A DNA stretch of 23,646 nucleotides from Bacteroidia bacterium (GCA_016764115.1 JAESSM010000239.1:1-23646); one strand, 5' to 3'; numbered from the stretch's first letter, positions 16,347 to 23,646 are shown. Numbers and translations: made by a program. Notes: a model not told the origin generated them from the sequence alone.

Positions 16347-16403
16347 TTATTTATCACTTTCAATTATGCCCAATATTTTAAATAAATGTCTGCCTTAATT
16401 GTG

Positions 16404-17054
16404 TTAGTTTTTTGTTGAGTCATCACAAACACACCTAATATAGAAATGGGCGATTTTATGATCCATCCATTTATGATCATGAATCTCCAAATTACTTACA
16501 TCTATATGAACATGAAAATTCACTTCCGGATGTTTAGGGTCAATTGTCCAATATGAAGAATTTTGTCCCAATCGGATAAAGTTGCCATTTGATTCTGTGT
16601 CACCAGACACAGTCCTGCCTCCGGGCAATATGGACAATCCCAATGTATCAGTGGTTATGACTTTATTACTATCAGAATCCTGCCAAACATTTTTAGCTAA
16701 AAGGGCAGGTATTTTTTCTTTGCCTTTAACAAGTGCAATAGTCTTTTTCCAATCCACTGTAGTTGCCAATCGCCACCCATCCGGGCATGCTTGAATTGCT
16801 TCGTTTCTTGGGTACATTCTTCCATAAAGATTGCAATTTGATTTTTCATTATTGTAACATTTCGAATTTGGTGTTTCATAATTTAAATTTCGTTGCATCC
16901 AAACAAGGTTACCAATCGTAACTAATTCATAATTTAGACTATCTCTTTTGTCTAAAAAAGTTTTATCATTTAATTGATCCGGTGAAAATGCATTACCAAC
17001 TAAGAATATTACAAAGGAAATAATCAATACAAAAAATAGTATTAATTTTCTCAT
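16404..17054 (-). CDS. FISUMP-domain exported protein
   Basis: 216 residues. After an N-terminal hydrophobic segment (about 4-22, signal peptide or anchor) comes a FISUMP domain (Fibrobacter succinogenes major paralogous domain). Its hallmark residues are visible: IGNLVWMQRNLNYETPNSKCYNN, CNLYGRMYPRNEAIQACPDGWRLATTVDW, LPGGR and a terminal FYIRCVCDD. The domain is common in surface or secreted Bacteroidota proteins, and its role is unknown. The ATG at 17054 is preferred over the in-frame TTG at 17060. The ATG lies only 2 nt after the stop of the GT9 gene, so translation is probably coupled. Confidence 0.85.
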   Translation of the reverse strand: MRKLILFFVLIISFVIFLVGNAFSPDQLNDKTFLDKRDSLNYELVTIGNLVWMQRNLNYETPNSKCYNNEKSNCNLYGRMYPRNEAIQACPDGWRLATTVDWKKTIALVKGKEKIPALLAKNVWQDSDSNKVITTDTLGLSILPGGRTVSGDTESNGNFIRLGQNSSYWTIDPKHPEVNFHVHIDVSNLEIHDHKWMDHKIAHFYIRCVCDDSTKN

Positions 17055-17056
17055 TT

Positions 17057-18052
17057 TCAATTAGCAAGCTCAGCAATCGACTCCAAATTGATCTTCTCCA
17101 TGCAATCAAAATGGTCTTTAGGACATTTCTCATATCCTAGTTTAGAACAAGGCCTGCAACTTAGATCTTTAACTTCTATGATATGAGATTTTCCGGTTTC
17201 TGACTGAGAGCCAAAATAAGGATACATTCCCAATTCGGGGACCGTATTTCCCCAAATAGAAATTACCTCTTTTTTAAACGCAGCAGCTATGTGCATTAAG
17301 CCGGTGTCATGTGCAATTACTTTTTCTGCTCCTTGAATGATTGAAGCTGTTTCCAACAAACTGTATCTGCCACAGGCATTGTATACTAATTTCATTTTTG
17401 TAAAACTTCCCAGATCTTCAACTATATTAATCGCTCCTTCCCTATCATTGCTATCACCTAACAATACAATAGGTTTATTGATCTTCTTACAAATCGAAAG
17501 GATTTTTGAAAGCGGTAATTTTTTTGTGTTGTGCAATGCACCAATAGCAAAAGCGATATAGCCATTCCCATAATTTTCAGGTAAGTCATTTACGGCATTT
17601 ACGCTATTCGGAACAAAAAAATCTAATCCTTTCTCATCATTTTCAACTCCCAGTTTTTTAACTGTATCCATGTACCTGTCAACAATATGTTTTTGTGGAA
17701 GTTTGTTAACCTTTAGATTCACAAGCATCCATTTTTCAAAATTAAGCTTGTTGAAAGAATATGACTTACCTCCTATCCTGCTTTTTACGATCAGTGACCT
17801 TAAATTATGATGCAGATCTATAATATAATCAAACTTCTCTTTTGCAAGTTCAGAAGTAAGCTTCCTGAGGTTGGTATCTAAGTAATGCTTTTTATCTATG
17901 TAAGGGTTATGTTCGACAAGATCCTTATACTTTAGTTTTGTAACATAATGAACTTCGGCATTCTCAAGTTGGTTTTTAACACACCTAACAACGGCACTTG
18001 TAAGTACAATATCGCCAATGGAACTAAATCTTATAATTAATACTTTAGCCAT
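17057..18052 (-). CDS. Glycosyltransferase family 9 protein (ADP-heptose:LPS heptosyltransferase-like)
   Basis: 331 residues. The N-terminus VLIIRFSSIGDIVLTSAVVRCVK is the classic GT9 start. The C-terminal donor site is also present (AEKVIAHDTGLMHIAAAFKKEVISIWGNTVPELG). GT9 enzymes transfer heptose or related sugars from an ADP-sugar to the lipopolysaccharide core at the cytoplasmic face of the inner membrane. The exact sugar is not predictable here. A cysteine-rich tail (DLSCRPCSKLGYEKCPKDHFDCM) is often seen in Bacteroidota members. It starts 3 nt after the PolX-like gene and ends just before the FISUMP gene, so it lies in one transcription unit. Confidence 0.92.
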   Translation of the reverse strand: MAKVLIIRFSSIGDIVLTSAVVRCVKNQLENAEVHYVTKLKYKDLVEHNPYIDKKHYLDTNLRKLTSELAKEKFDYIIDLHHNLRSLIVKSRIGGKSYSFNKLNFEKWMLVNLKVNKLPQKHIVDRYMDTVKKLGVENDEKGLDFFVPNSVNAVNDLPENYGNGYIAFAIGALHNTKKLPLSKILSICKKINKPIVLLGDSNDREGAINIVEDLGSFTKMKLVYNACGRYSLLETASIIQGAEKVIAHDTGLMHIAAAFKKEVISIWGNTVPELGMYPYFGSQSETGKSHIIEVKDLSCRPCSKLGYEKCPKDHFDCMEKINLESIAELAN

Positions 18053-18055
18053 AGC

Positions 18056-19723
18056 TTATCCCACAATTTGCGGTTTTCTTTCCTCAAAATATTTCTCGAT
18101 TTCCTTTAAGGATAACGTATTCAAGGTCATTTCTTTGGTCAAGCCGCCTTTGCGAGCAGCATTAATTCCAAGTTTTACATGATTAAGCCCTTCAACATTG
18201 TGCGCATCAGGATTAATTGAAATTTTAACACCTTTTTCAATTGCATATCCAATCCACCGCCAATCCATGTCCAATCGTCTTGGGTTTGCATTCATTTCTA
18301 TGATAACCTGATATTCCGCACATTCATCGATCACTTTTTTATGATCAACCGGATAACCTTTTCTTTGAAGCAACAAGCGACTTGTTAAATGCCCTAGAAT
18401 TGTTGTATACGGATTTCTGATCGCTTTTAGTATTCTATCAGTGGCTTTTTGTTCATCCATCTTCAAATTTGAATGAACTGAAGCAATAATGAAATCAAAT
18501 GACTTAAGAACATCTTCCTCATAATCTAGCGAACCATCATTCAAAATATCAGATTCAATTCCCTTAAAAATTTTGAAAGGTGTTAATTCTTTATACAAAG
18601 AGGCAATTTCCTCATGCTGCTGAAATACTCTTTCAGACTTCAATCCATTTGCATAAACTGCAGTTTGAGAATGGTCGGTAATTCCAAGGTATTCATATCC
18701 TAGTTCCTTACAAGCCAATGCCATTTTCTCAAGGCTTTGTCTACCATCACTATAAGTTGAATGGGCATGAAGGATCCCTTTTATTTCTTCTTTATCAATT
18801 AATTTAGGCAAGTTTTTTTGTTTAGCATATTCCAGCTCTTTCATTCCCTCTCTTAATTCTGGCTCAACAAAATCAAATCCATTGCTTTCATAAATTTCTT
18901 GTTCAGATTTTGGATCGATACTGGTTTTACCAAAATTAGAAACATGAACTTCTGATCCTGTTGAAATAAATAAGTCATTATAAAAATTTTGCTTGCTTAT
19001 AGTAATAACAACATTAACACGGTTGTGTAAAGTGGCATAAATTTGATTCCCTTTAATTTCAATGCTATCAAAAATTTCCAGGCCTTTTAGTCTCTGGATT
19101 AATTTCATTTCATCTGCTGATTGCACCAATATTTCAATGCTGTTTAATACCTCGCACTTTCTTCTTATTTCACCTGTTAAAGAAGCGTTTTGAACTATGT
19201 CTAGGTTTTGCAATCTCTCTAAGATCATAAGAGCGGCATCTTCAAGTTCAGCATAAAGATATTGGTTCTTATTTTCAAGGTAATATTCAGCTGAATCTTT
19301 AATAGAAGCCTCCGTCTTTTTGCCAAACCCTTTTACTTCAGCCAAAGCTCCTTTTTCACATGCCTTTATAAGCTCATCAAGATCTTCAATACCTAATTCC
19401 TTCCAAACCACCCTGATCTTTTTAGGGCCAAATCCTTTAACATTCATCATTTCTATGATAGATTTTGGAGTATCATCCAATAATCTCTCCAATTCATTAA
19501 AAGTTCCTTTAGTATTCAGATCAACGATCTTTGCAGCAATATTCTTACCTATCCCATTTATGGTTTGTAGTTGCTCAATATCCATTTCTGCAAGTTGTTT
19601 TTCAAGTCTTTCAATTTGATACGCCGCATTTTGATACGAACGAATTTTGAACGGGTTTTCGTCATGCAACTCGTTTAATTTCGCAGCAAACTTGAAAAGC
19701 GAGGATATGTCTTTATTTTCCAT
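18056..19723 (-). CDS. polX: PolX-like protein: degenerate polymerase X domain plus PHP phosphoesterase domain
   Basis: 555 residues, close to the usual bacterial PolX length. The layout is: helix-hairpin-helix region (about 1-140, INGIGKNIAAKI, VKGFGPKKI, VKGFGKKTEA), palm and thumb of family X (about 150-300), and PHP domain (about 315-555). The PHP metal ligands look intact: HAHSTYSDG (319-327), ITDHS, GIESDIL, ASVHS and NPDAH. In the palm, the motif that should carry two catalytic aspartates (usual form RRGxExVGDxDIL) reads RRKCEVLNSIEIL (188-199), and the later aspartate position reads RVNVVIT. The nucleotidyltransferase is therefore probably inactive while the 3'-5' exonuclease/phosphoesterase is kept. 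It is first gene of the minus-strand cluster, with the GT9 gene 3 nt behind. Confidence 0.88.
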   Translation of the reverse strand: MENKDISSLFKFAAKLNELHDENPFKIRSYQNAAYQIERLEKQLAEMDIEQLQTINGIGKNIAAKIVDLNTKGTFNELERLLDDTPKSIIEMMNVKGFGPKKIRVVWKELGIEDLDELIKACEKGALAEVKGFGKKTEASIKDSAEYYLENKNQYLYAELEDAALMILERLQNLDIVQNASLTGEIRRKCEVLNSIEILVQSADEMKLIQRLKGLEIFDSIEIKGNQIYATLHNRVNVVITISKQNFYNDLFISTGSEVHVSNFGKTSIDPKSEQEIYESNGFDFVEPELREGMKELEYAKQKNLPKLIDKEEIKGILHAHSTYSDGRQSLEKMALACKELGYEYLGITDHSQTAVYANGLKSERVFQQHEEIASLYKELTPFKIFKGIESDILNDGSLDYEEDVLKSFDFIIASVHSNLKMDEQKATDRILKAIRNPYTTILGHLTSRLLLQRKGYPVDHKKVIDECAEYQVIIEMNANPRRLDMDWRWIGYAIEKGVKISINPDAHNVEGLNHVKLGINAARKGGLTKEMTLNTLSLKEIEKYFEERKPQIVG

Positions 19724-19831
19724 TATAACTTACTGGTTATCAGATATATAAAAAATGAACAGGAATCAAAAAACATACTAAAAATCCAAACCATTCGTTA
19801 TAATTAACGTATAATTAATTAACTAAATAAC

Positions 19832-19837
19832 AGGAGG
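19832..19837 (+). promoter_or_regulatory. Strong Shine-Dalgarno sequence of the small ORF
   Basis: AGGAGG lies 9 nt before the ATG at 19847 and only 4 nt before the alternative ATG at 19842. The 19842 frame has just 12 codons, so spacing and length both favour 19847. Such a perfect site is rare among the genes of this window. Confidence 0.65.
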
Positions 19838-19846
19838 AACCATGTT

Positions 19847-20008
19847 ATGCGGATCAAAAACGATATTATCAATTCGTTAATTAAAACATGTTCCAGAAGG
19901 AAGAAATCGATTGAAGTTTTACAGCGCTATTTGGTTGTGAAATACAAAATTTTTATCAGCAAAAACGCGGTACTTCATCGAATGCATGATTTGAAATCTT
20001 ATTCTTAA
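19847..20008 (+). CDS. Small basic protein, 53 residues, possible helix-turn-helix
   Basis: ATG at 19847 to TAA at 20006-20008, read on the opposite strand to both flanking genes. The product is strongly basic and begins MRIKNDIINSLIKTCSRRKK. The second half has a helix-turn-helix-like spacing: IEVLQRYLVVKYK, then ISKNAVLHRMHDLKSY, where the last helix resembles a recognition helix. DNA binding is inference. Evidence for a real gene is the AGGAGG site with good spacing, the amphipathic composition, and its position filling an otherwise empty 358-bp gap. No Bacteroidota -33/-7 pair was found upstream. A short palindrome (CGTTA TAAT TAACG) lies about 50 nt upstream. The rest of the gap shows nothing else clear. 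Confidence 0.5.
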   Translation: MRIKNDIINSLIKTCSRRKKSIEVLQRYLVVKYKIFISKNAVLHRMHDLKSYS

Positions 20009-20081
20009 TATTCAAATTAAGCTGTCGATAATTTAACTGGAACAACAAGCAACTGGAACACCCGTCCCAACCTACCTGAGC

Positions 20082-21851
20082 TTATTTAAGCTCTATATCA
20101 AATGGAATGCGCATTTGAATCCCCTCTAATTTTAATATATCTTTCAATTTCTTCAAATAACTATAGTATTCTTCCAATTCTTCTTCAATAAAAAGAGCTT
20201 TTGCTTCACCTAAAATATTTTTCAATAATTCTTCCTTAAAATCTCTTTTCTTAGGTAAAGAAATAGTTCTGTATTTTTCAACTCCGGCCATTTCCGCTGC
20301 AATGTTGATTGAAGTTTCTAATCCCCCTAACTCATCCACCAAACCAATTCTTTTAGCATCAATACCGCTCCAAATTCTTCCTTGAGCAATTGAATCAACT
20401 TCGGCATAACTCAAATCTCTTCCTTTGGAAACCTTATTGACGAATGAATCATAAATTCTATCAACTTCTTTTTGAAATTTGCCAATCTCCGCTTCAGTAA
20501 GAGGGCGTGCCGTATTACCAAGATCAGCGAACTCACTTGTTTTCACCTGGTCAAAAGTTATACCCAATTTATCATTGTACAACTTTTGAGCGTTGAACAA
20601 TATCCCAAATACACCTATCGAACCTGTTATTGTAAATGGTTGTGCCACAATCTTATCTGCAGGACAAGCTATATAATAGCCCCCTGAAGCTGCTAAACTA
20701 CTCATAGAAACCACCACTGGTTTCACATCTTTGGCTAAAACAATTTCCCTCCATATCACATCAGAGGCAATACTGCTACCTCCTGGAGAATTCACTCGTA
20801 AAACTATAGCCTTAACATTAGAATCTAATCTCGCTTTTCTAATTGCCTTTGATACCCTGTCACCCCCTAAACTCTCTCTATCACCATCTCCACTAACAAT
20901 TGTTCCCGAACCGTAAATCACGGCAATCTTATTCTTTTGATAACTCTCCTTGCTTGGTGAGTGTCGATATTTCTTTAGAGATACAAAATTGATCTTATCA
21001 TTTTTACCAATTTTAAGTTCTGACCTAAAAGAACTAAGCACTTGATCTTTAAAATAGACAGAATCCACCAAGCCATATTGAACGGCCCCGTTAGCATTGT
21101 CCGCTAATAGTTCATTAGAGATGGTTCTGAGTTCTTCCTCTGGAATGTTTCTCGCGCTTGAAATATTCTTTATAATTTCACCATAGATTCCACTAATGAA
21201 TGTGTTTAATTGTTCTCTGTTAGCCTCACTCATCTTTTCCAAAAAATATGGTTCGGTTGCCGCTTTAAACTTACCATGCCTTATAATTTGAGGTTCAATA
21301 TCTAATTTTTCGAGCGCTCCCTTGTAAAATGTCAATTCAACATTTAAGCCATTAAACTGAACAAATCCTTCAGGATTAAGAAATATTTTATCTGATACAG
21401 AGGCTAAATAATAAGCACGTTGAGTATATACCTCTCCATATGATTTTATGAACTTCCCGGTAGTTTTAAAATCCAGTAGCGCTTCTCTTATTTCATGTAC
21501 TTGAGCCCATCCAGCCCTTAAATAAAATAAGTCTAAATATATTCCTTGAATATTTGGATCATCTTTTGCCTTTTGGATGTTTTTTAAAATATCATCTAAC
21601 CCCAGTGTTATTTGAGGTTCCATATTAAAAATGTCAAAGTTCTCAAATGGACTGTCATCAGTACGCTCTTTAATTGGATAATTTAATTGAATGTGCAATA
21701 CCGAATTAGGCTTAACATTAGTGACTTGCTGCTCTTGCAGGCCTGAAATTGTACTTGCTATAAATATTGAAAAGAAAAATATTATTAAAACAAACGTTAA
21801 GAAAAACCCAACTACTGTTGCTAATACATATTTAAAAAATTGTTTCATCAC
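20082..21851 (-). CDS. sppA: Signal peptide peptidase SppA, 67-kDa type
   Basis: 589 residues, the double-domain (long) form. There is one N-terminal membrane helix (about 8-33) with the rest periplasmic. The family's Ser-Lys dyad is recognisable: Lys196 in RHGKFKAATEPY and Ser389 in SMSSLAASGGYY. NSPGGSS (354-360) and TGSIGVFG are also conserved. It degrades cleaved signal peptides and other membrane peptides. Length and motifs match intact members. Two ATG codons begin the frame, and the first (21851) is used. It is transcribed divergently from folK, with a perfect 26-bp palindrome between them. The stop codon lies in a 7-bp-stem palindrome (20078-20093) with no T-run. Confidence 0.94.
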   Translation of the reverse strand: MMKQFFKYVLATVVGFFLTFVLIIFFFSIFIASTISGLQEQQVTNVKPNSVLHIQLNYPIKERTDDSPFENFDIFNMEPQITLGLDDILKNIQKAKDDPNIQGIYLDLFYLRAGWAQVHEIREALLDFKTTGKFIKSYGEVYTQRAYYLASVSDKIFLNPEGFVQFNGLNVELTFYKGALEKLDIEPQIIRHGKFKAATEPYFLEKMSEANREQLNTFISGIYGEIIKNISSARNIPEEELRTISNELLADNANGAVQYGLVDSVYFKDQVLSSFRSELKIGKNDKINFVSLKKYRHSPSKESYQKNKIAVIYGSGTIVSGDGDRESLGGDRVSKAIRKARLDSNVKAIVLRVNSPGGSSIASDVIWREIVLAKDVKPVVVSMSSLAASGGYYIACPADKIVAQPFTITGSIGVFGILFNAQKLYNDKLGITFDQVKTSEFADLGNTARPLTEAEIGKFQKEVDRIYDSFVNKVSKGRDLSYAEVDSIAQGRIWSGIDAKRIGLVDELGGLETSINIAAEMAGVEKYRTISLPKKRDFKEELLKNILGEAKALFIEEELEEYYSYLKKLKDILKLEGIQMRIPFDIELK

Positions 21852-21874
21852 TTGATTTGCTTAGTTTGAGATAC

Positions 21875-21900
21875 AATATTAGCAAATATTTGCTAATATT
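21875..21900. promoter_or_regulatory. Perfect 26-bp palindrome between sppA and folK
   Basis: The sequence is its own exact reverse complement over all 26 bases (core TTAGCAAATATTTGCTAA). It lies 23 nt before the sppA ATG and just upstream of the folK -7 box, covering the place where a -33 box would be expected; no TTTG stands at the right distance. It could be a binding site for a dimeric regulator acting on both genes. Confidence 0.6.
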
Positions 21901-21905
21901 TTGGC

Positions 21906-21913
21906 TACATTTG
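21906..21913 (+). promoter_or_regulatory. -7 box of the folK promoter
   Basis: TACATTTG matches the Bacteroidota -7 consensus in all six fixed positions, 19 nt before the folK ATG. No -33 TTTG is found at 19-21 nt upstream. A further 8-bp inverted repeat (TTTGCCTG at 21910-21917, CAGGCAAA at 21926-21933) overlaps this box and the first base of the start codon. Confidence 0.55.
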
Positions 21914-21932
21914 CCTGAAAACGAACAGGCAA

Positions 21933-22454
21933 ATGAGTATAGTATACCTACTTTTAGGAGGAAATTTAGGCAACCGTGAAAATAACTTATCACAAACACT
22001 AACTCTTATAGAAAAAGATGTAGGATATGTTCAAAAATCCTCTTCAATTTATGAAACTGCTCCTTGGGGAATTGAAGACCAACCTTTATTTTTAAATCAA
22101 TGTTTACAGATCACTACTACTCTTTCTCCAGAAATATTATTGAAAACTTTAAAGAAAATTGAAGATCAAATTGGCAGAAAAGCAAGGGACCGTTGGCATG
22201 CCAGAGAGATTGATATTGACATCTTATTTTATGATGACCTCATTCATGCTGATGACTTACTAACCATTCCCCATGCTAAACTGCACGAAAGAAGATTCAC
22301 CTTAATGCCTTTACAAGAAATTGCTGCTAGTTATATTCACCCAAAACTAAATAGAACCATTTCTCAATTATTGGATGAATGCAAAGATTCTTTGGAAGTG
22401 AATATTTATCGGAATGAAGAGGCTATCTCCAATAGTCTGTTTTTGTCATCCTGA
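21933..22454 (+). CDS. folK: 2-amino-4-hydroxy-6-hydroxymethyldihydropteridine pyrophosphokinase
   Basis: 173 residues, slightly longer than typical (about 160). It transfers pyrophosphate from ATP to 6-hydroxymethyl-7,8-dihydropterin in cytosolic folate synthesis. The N-terminal LLLGGNLGNRENNL, the SSIYETAPWG loop, and the HPPK signature region RDRWHAREIDIDILFYDD (usual form RxxGPRxLDLDIL) with its metal-binding aspartates are all present. HAKLHERRFTLMPLQEIA follows as expected. The last codons (…LSS-stop) fall inside a dispersed palindromic repeat at 22444-22530, which supplies the stop codon. It has its own -7 box and probably is not part of a larger operon here. Confidence 0.95.
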   Translation: MSIVYLLLGGNLGNRENNLSQTLTLIEKDVGYVQKSSSIYETAPWGIEDQPLFLNQCLQITTTLSPEILLKTLKKIEDQIGRKARDRWHAREIDIDILFYDDLIHADDLLTIPHAKLHERRFTLMPLQEIAASYIHPKLNRTISQLLDECKDSLEVNIYRNEEAISNSLFLSS

Positions 22455-22530
22455 AGAATGAAGGATCTTGTTACATAGTGCTAATCCAGGAATAAGATTC
22501 TTCTCCGCCAGTTGGCGGATCAGAATGACA
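22444..22530. repeat. Dispersed palindromic repeat (TGTCATCCTGA...TCAGAATGACA), likely terminator of folK
   Basis: The 87-bp unit is bounded by TGTCATCCTGA (22444-22454) and TCAGAATGACA (22520-22530), complementary at 10 of 11 bases. Inside is a perfect hairpin CCGCCA-GT-TGGCGG (22505-22518). Eight T residues follow the unit at 22532-22539. Repeats beginning TGTCATCCTGA and ending TCAGAATGACA are familiar from Bacteroidota intergenic regions. Its first bases encode the end of FolK. Confidence 0.75.
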
Positions 22531-22557
22531 GTTTTTTTTACAAATTTGAAAATTGAG

Positions 22558-22614
22558 GTCATATTGAGTTTATCGAAATATAGGCCGTTAAGACTTTGAT
22601 AAACTCAGTCTGAC
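22558..22614. repeat. Palindromic repeat at the methyltransferase 3' end, likely terminator
   Basis: The left arm GTCATATTGAGTTTATCGAA (22558-22577) and right arm TTTGATAAACTCAGTCTGAC (22595-22614) are complementary at 16 of 20 positions. The right arm contains the stop codon (22605-22607) and the last residues of the minus-strand methyltransferase. It is related to the copy at 9323-9371. Confidence 0.7.
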
Positions 22615-23144
22615 TTCGTACTTACTTTCTTAAAAACTTCCCAAATTGCAATCCCAGCACTAACAGAAATATTCAAGGAATGCTTGGTACCAAATTGTGG
22701 GATTTCCAAGCACGCATCACAAAGTTGGAGTACTTCATCAACAACACCGTTTACTTCATGTCCTAATATTAGTACGTATTTTTCGCCCCTTTCAGGTGAA
22801 AAGTTGTCCAACAAAATTGCGTTTACAGTCTGTTCCAATGCAATTATTTTATATCCTTCCTTCTTCAATCGTAAAACAGCGTCCTTGGTTGTTTTTACAT
22901 ATTCCCAATCGACTGAATCGGTTGCGCCCAATGCTGTTTTTTGTATATCTTTGTGTGGTGGACAAGCAGTAATGCCGCAGAGGTATATTTTCTCAATTAT
23001 AAAAGCATCTGCCGTCCGAAAAACTGAGCCGACATTGTGCAAACTTCTTACGTTATCTAATATGACCACCAACGGGGTTTTCTTACTATCTTTAAACTCT
23101 TGCAAGGACAACCTGTTCAACTCACTCATTTTCAGTTTTCGCAT
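22605..23144 (-). CDS. SpoU/TrmH-family RNA 2'-O-methyltransferase
   Basis: 179 residues, the compact form without an N-terminal substrate-binding extension. All three SPOUT knot motifs are seen: NVRSLHNVGSVFRTAD (31-46, with the conserved Asn and Arg), LILGHEVNGV (125-134, with Glu130), and EIPQFGTKHSLNISVSAGIAIWE (from 147). It binds S-adenosylmethionine and methylates the ribose of a tRNA or rRNA nucleotide; the target base cannot be told from sequence. ATG at 23144 is used; ATG at 23129 is an alternative. It is divergent from mutS with a gap of only 37 nt. The 3' end lies inside a palindromic repeat. Confidence 0.92.
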   Translation of the reverse strand: MRKLKMSELNRLSLQEFKDSKKTPLVVILDNVRSLHNVGSVFRTADAFIIEKIYLCGITACPPHKDIQKTALGATDSVDWEYVKTTKDAVLRLKKEGYKIIALEQTVNAILLDNFSPERGEKYVLILGHEVNGVVDEVLQLCDACLEIPQFGTKHSLNISVSAGIAIWEVFKKVSTKSD

Positions 23145-23181
23145 CTCTTTGAATTTTAATAAAGTGCTAAATTAATCGAAA

Positions 23182-23646
23182 TTGGCAACCAAGACAAAAC
23201 CTCAGAAACAGAAGGAAACACCTTTAATGACCCAATGGAATGCCATTAAAGCAAAACATCCGGGGGCATTGTTATTATTTAGGGTTGGTGATTTTTATGA
23301 AACATTTGGAAGCGATGCTGTTAAAACTTCAGAAATTTTAGGTATCGTACTCACCAAAAGATCAAACGGTGCTGCTGCAGACTTGGAATTAGCAGGCTTT
23401 CCGTATCATTCTATCGATACATATTTACCAAAGTTGGTACGGGCAGGACAAAGAGTAGCAATTTGTGATCAATTAGAAGATCCGAAATTGACTAAGACGA
23501 TCGTAAAAAGAGGAGTTACCGAAGTCGTTACTCCAGGTATTTCTTTTGATGACACCGTTCTTAATCAAAAAGAAAATAATTACCTCGCCAGTCTACATTT
23601 TAATAAATCCAAAGAATTAGGAGTTGCTTTTTTGGATGTTTCTACC
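23182..23646 (+). CDS. mutS: DNA mismatch repair protein MutS, 5' part (runs off window)
   Basis: 155 codons to the window end, in frame with no stop. The mismatch-recognition domain is clear: [32 protein letters not shown], with the Phe-x-Glu motif (FYE) that stacks on the mismatched base, then [46 protein letters not shown] and EVVTPG. MutS binds mismatches and starts repair with MutL. The start is taken as TTG at 23182 ([16 protein letters not shown]...). An in-frame stop lies at 23173-23175, and the only downstream ATG (23227) would cut off the KETPL segment that usually precedes the domain in Bacteroidota. The ATPase domain lies beyond the window. Confidence 0.93.
   Translation, partial: MATKTKPQKQKETPLMTQWNAIKAKHPGALLLFRVGDFYETFGSDAVKTSEILGIVLTKRSNGAAADLELAGFPYHSIDTYLPKLVRAGQRVAICDQLEDPKLTKTIVKRGVTEVVTPGISFDDTVLNQKENNYLASLHFNKSKELGVAFLDVST

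Noticed and set aside
16934..16960. Inverted TTTAGAC...GTCTAAA pair reminiscent of the element ends
   Set aside because: It lies in the coding part of the FISUMP gene, shares only seven bases with the element, and lacks the CGTAAGAA half.
20078..20093. Perfect palindrome GAGCTTATTTAAGCTC over the sppA stop codon as a terminator
   Set aside because: The stem is 7 bp and AT-rich, and no T-run follows on either strand. It is partly constrained by the GAG CTT AAA TAA codons.
23045..23060. A sequence close to the 15-bp element (TTCTTACGTTATCTAA)
   Set aside because: It has an extra base, lies inside the conserved NVRSLHN codons of the methyltransferase, and has no promoter at the 38-nt spacing.

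Overview
The window is AT-rich DNA from a member of the Bacteroidota, most likely a flavobacterium-like lineage. Four things point there. There are type IX secretion (T9SS) proteins carrying C-terminal sorting domains, SprB-type repeats and PKD domains. There is a TonB-dependent receptor with a carboxypeptidase-regulatory-like N-domain and a FISUMP-domain protein. Several promoters match the Bacteroidota -33 TTTG / -7 TAnnTTTG pattern. Palindromic GTCATnnTGA-type intergenic repeats are present. No rRNA, tRNA, CRISPR array or transposase was seen.

Region 1 (1-9292) is an accessory surface-protein island. It holds the 5' part of a YCF48-repeat protein (1-443, running off the window edge) and its giant paralogue (705-6026), which adds five PKD domains, twelve SprB-like repeats, a sixth PKD domain and a T9SS sorting domain. 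Next come a STAS/SEC14-like protein (6394-6822) with a decayed relative behind it (6161-6274), and a roughly 500-codon TPR-like gene broken by one in-frame TAA (6928-8427). Last is a divergently transcribed T9SS cargo protein (8534-9292). The main discovery is a 15-bp element, TTAGACMCGTAAGAA. It lies upstream of three of these genes at an identical 38-nt distance from the -7 box, which suggests a small regulon of surface and signalling genes.

Region 2 (9412-15082) has a Na/Pi cotransporter with a PhoU-like tail. It is divergent from a TetR - SDR dehydrogenase - TonB receptor operon. The TetR promoter is overlaid by a 12-bp inverted repeat that looks like its operator, and the operon ends at a strong hairpin terminator.

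Region 3 (15198-19723) has a probable outer-membrane barrel protein meeting a DoxX-like membrane protein tail to tail with overlap. The DoxX-like gene appears to be last in a minus-strand cluster: PolX-like PHP protein, GT9 glycosyltransferase, FISUMP protein, DoxX-like protein. The PolX-like protein has lost all three expected polymerase carboxylates but keeps its PHP site.

Region 4 (19724-23646) is mostly housekeeping: a 53-residue basic small ORF with a strong Shine-Dalgarno sequence, sppA divergent from folK around a perfect 26-bp palindrome, a SpoU-family RNA methyltransferase, and the 5' part of mutS. The 3' ends of folK and the methyltransferase lie inside dispersed palindromic repeats that supply their stop codons.
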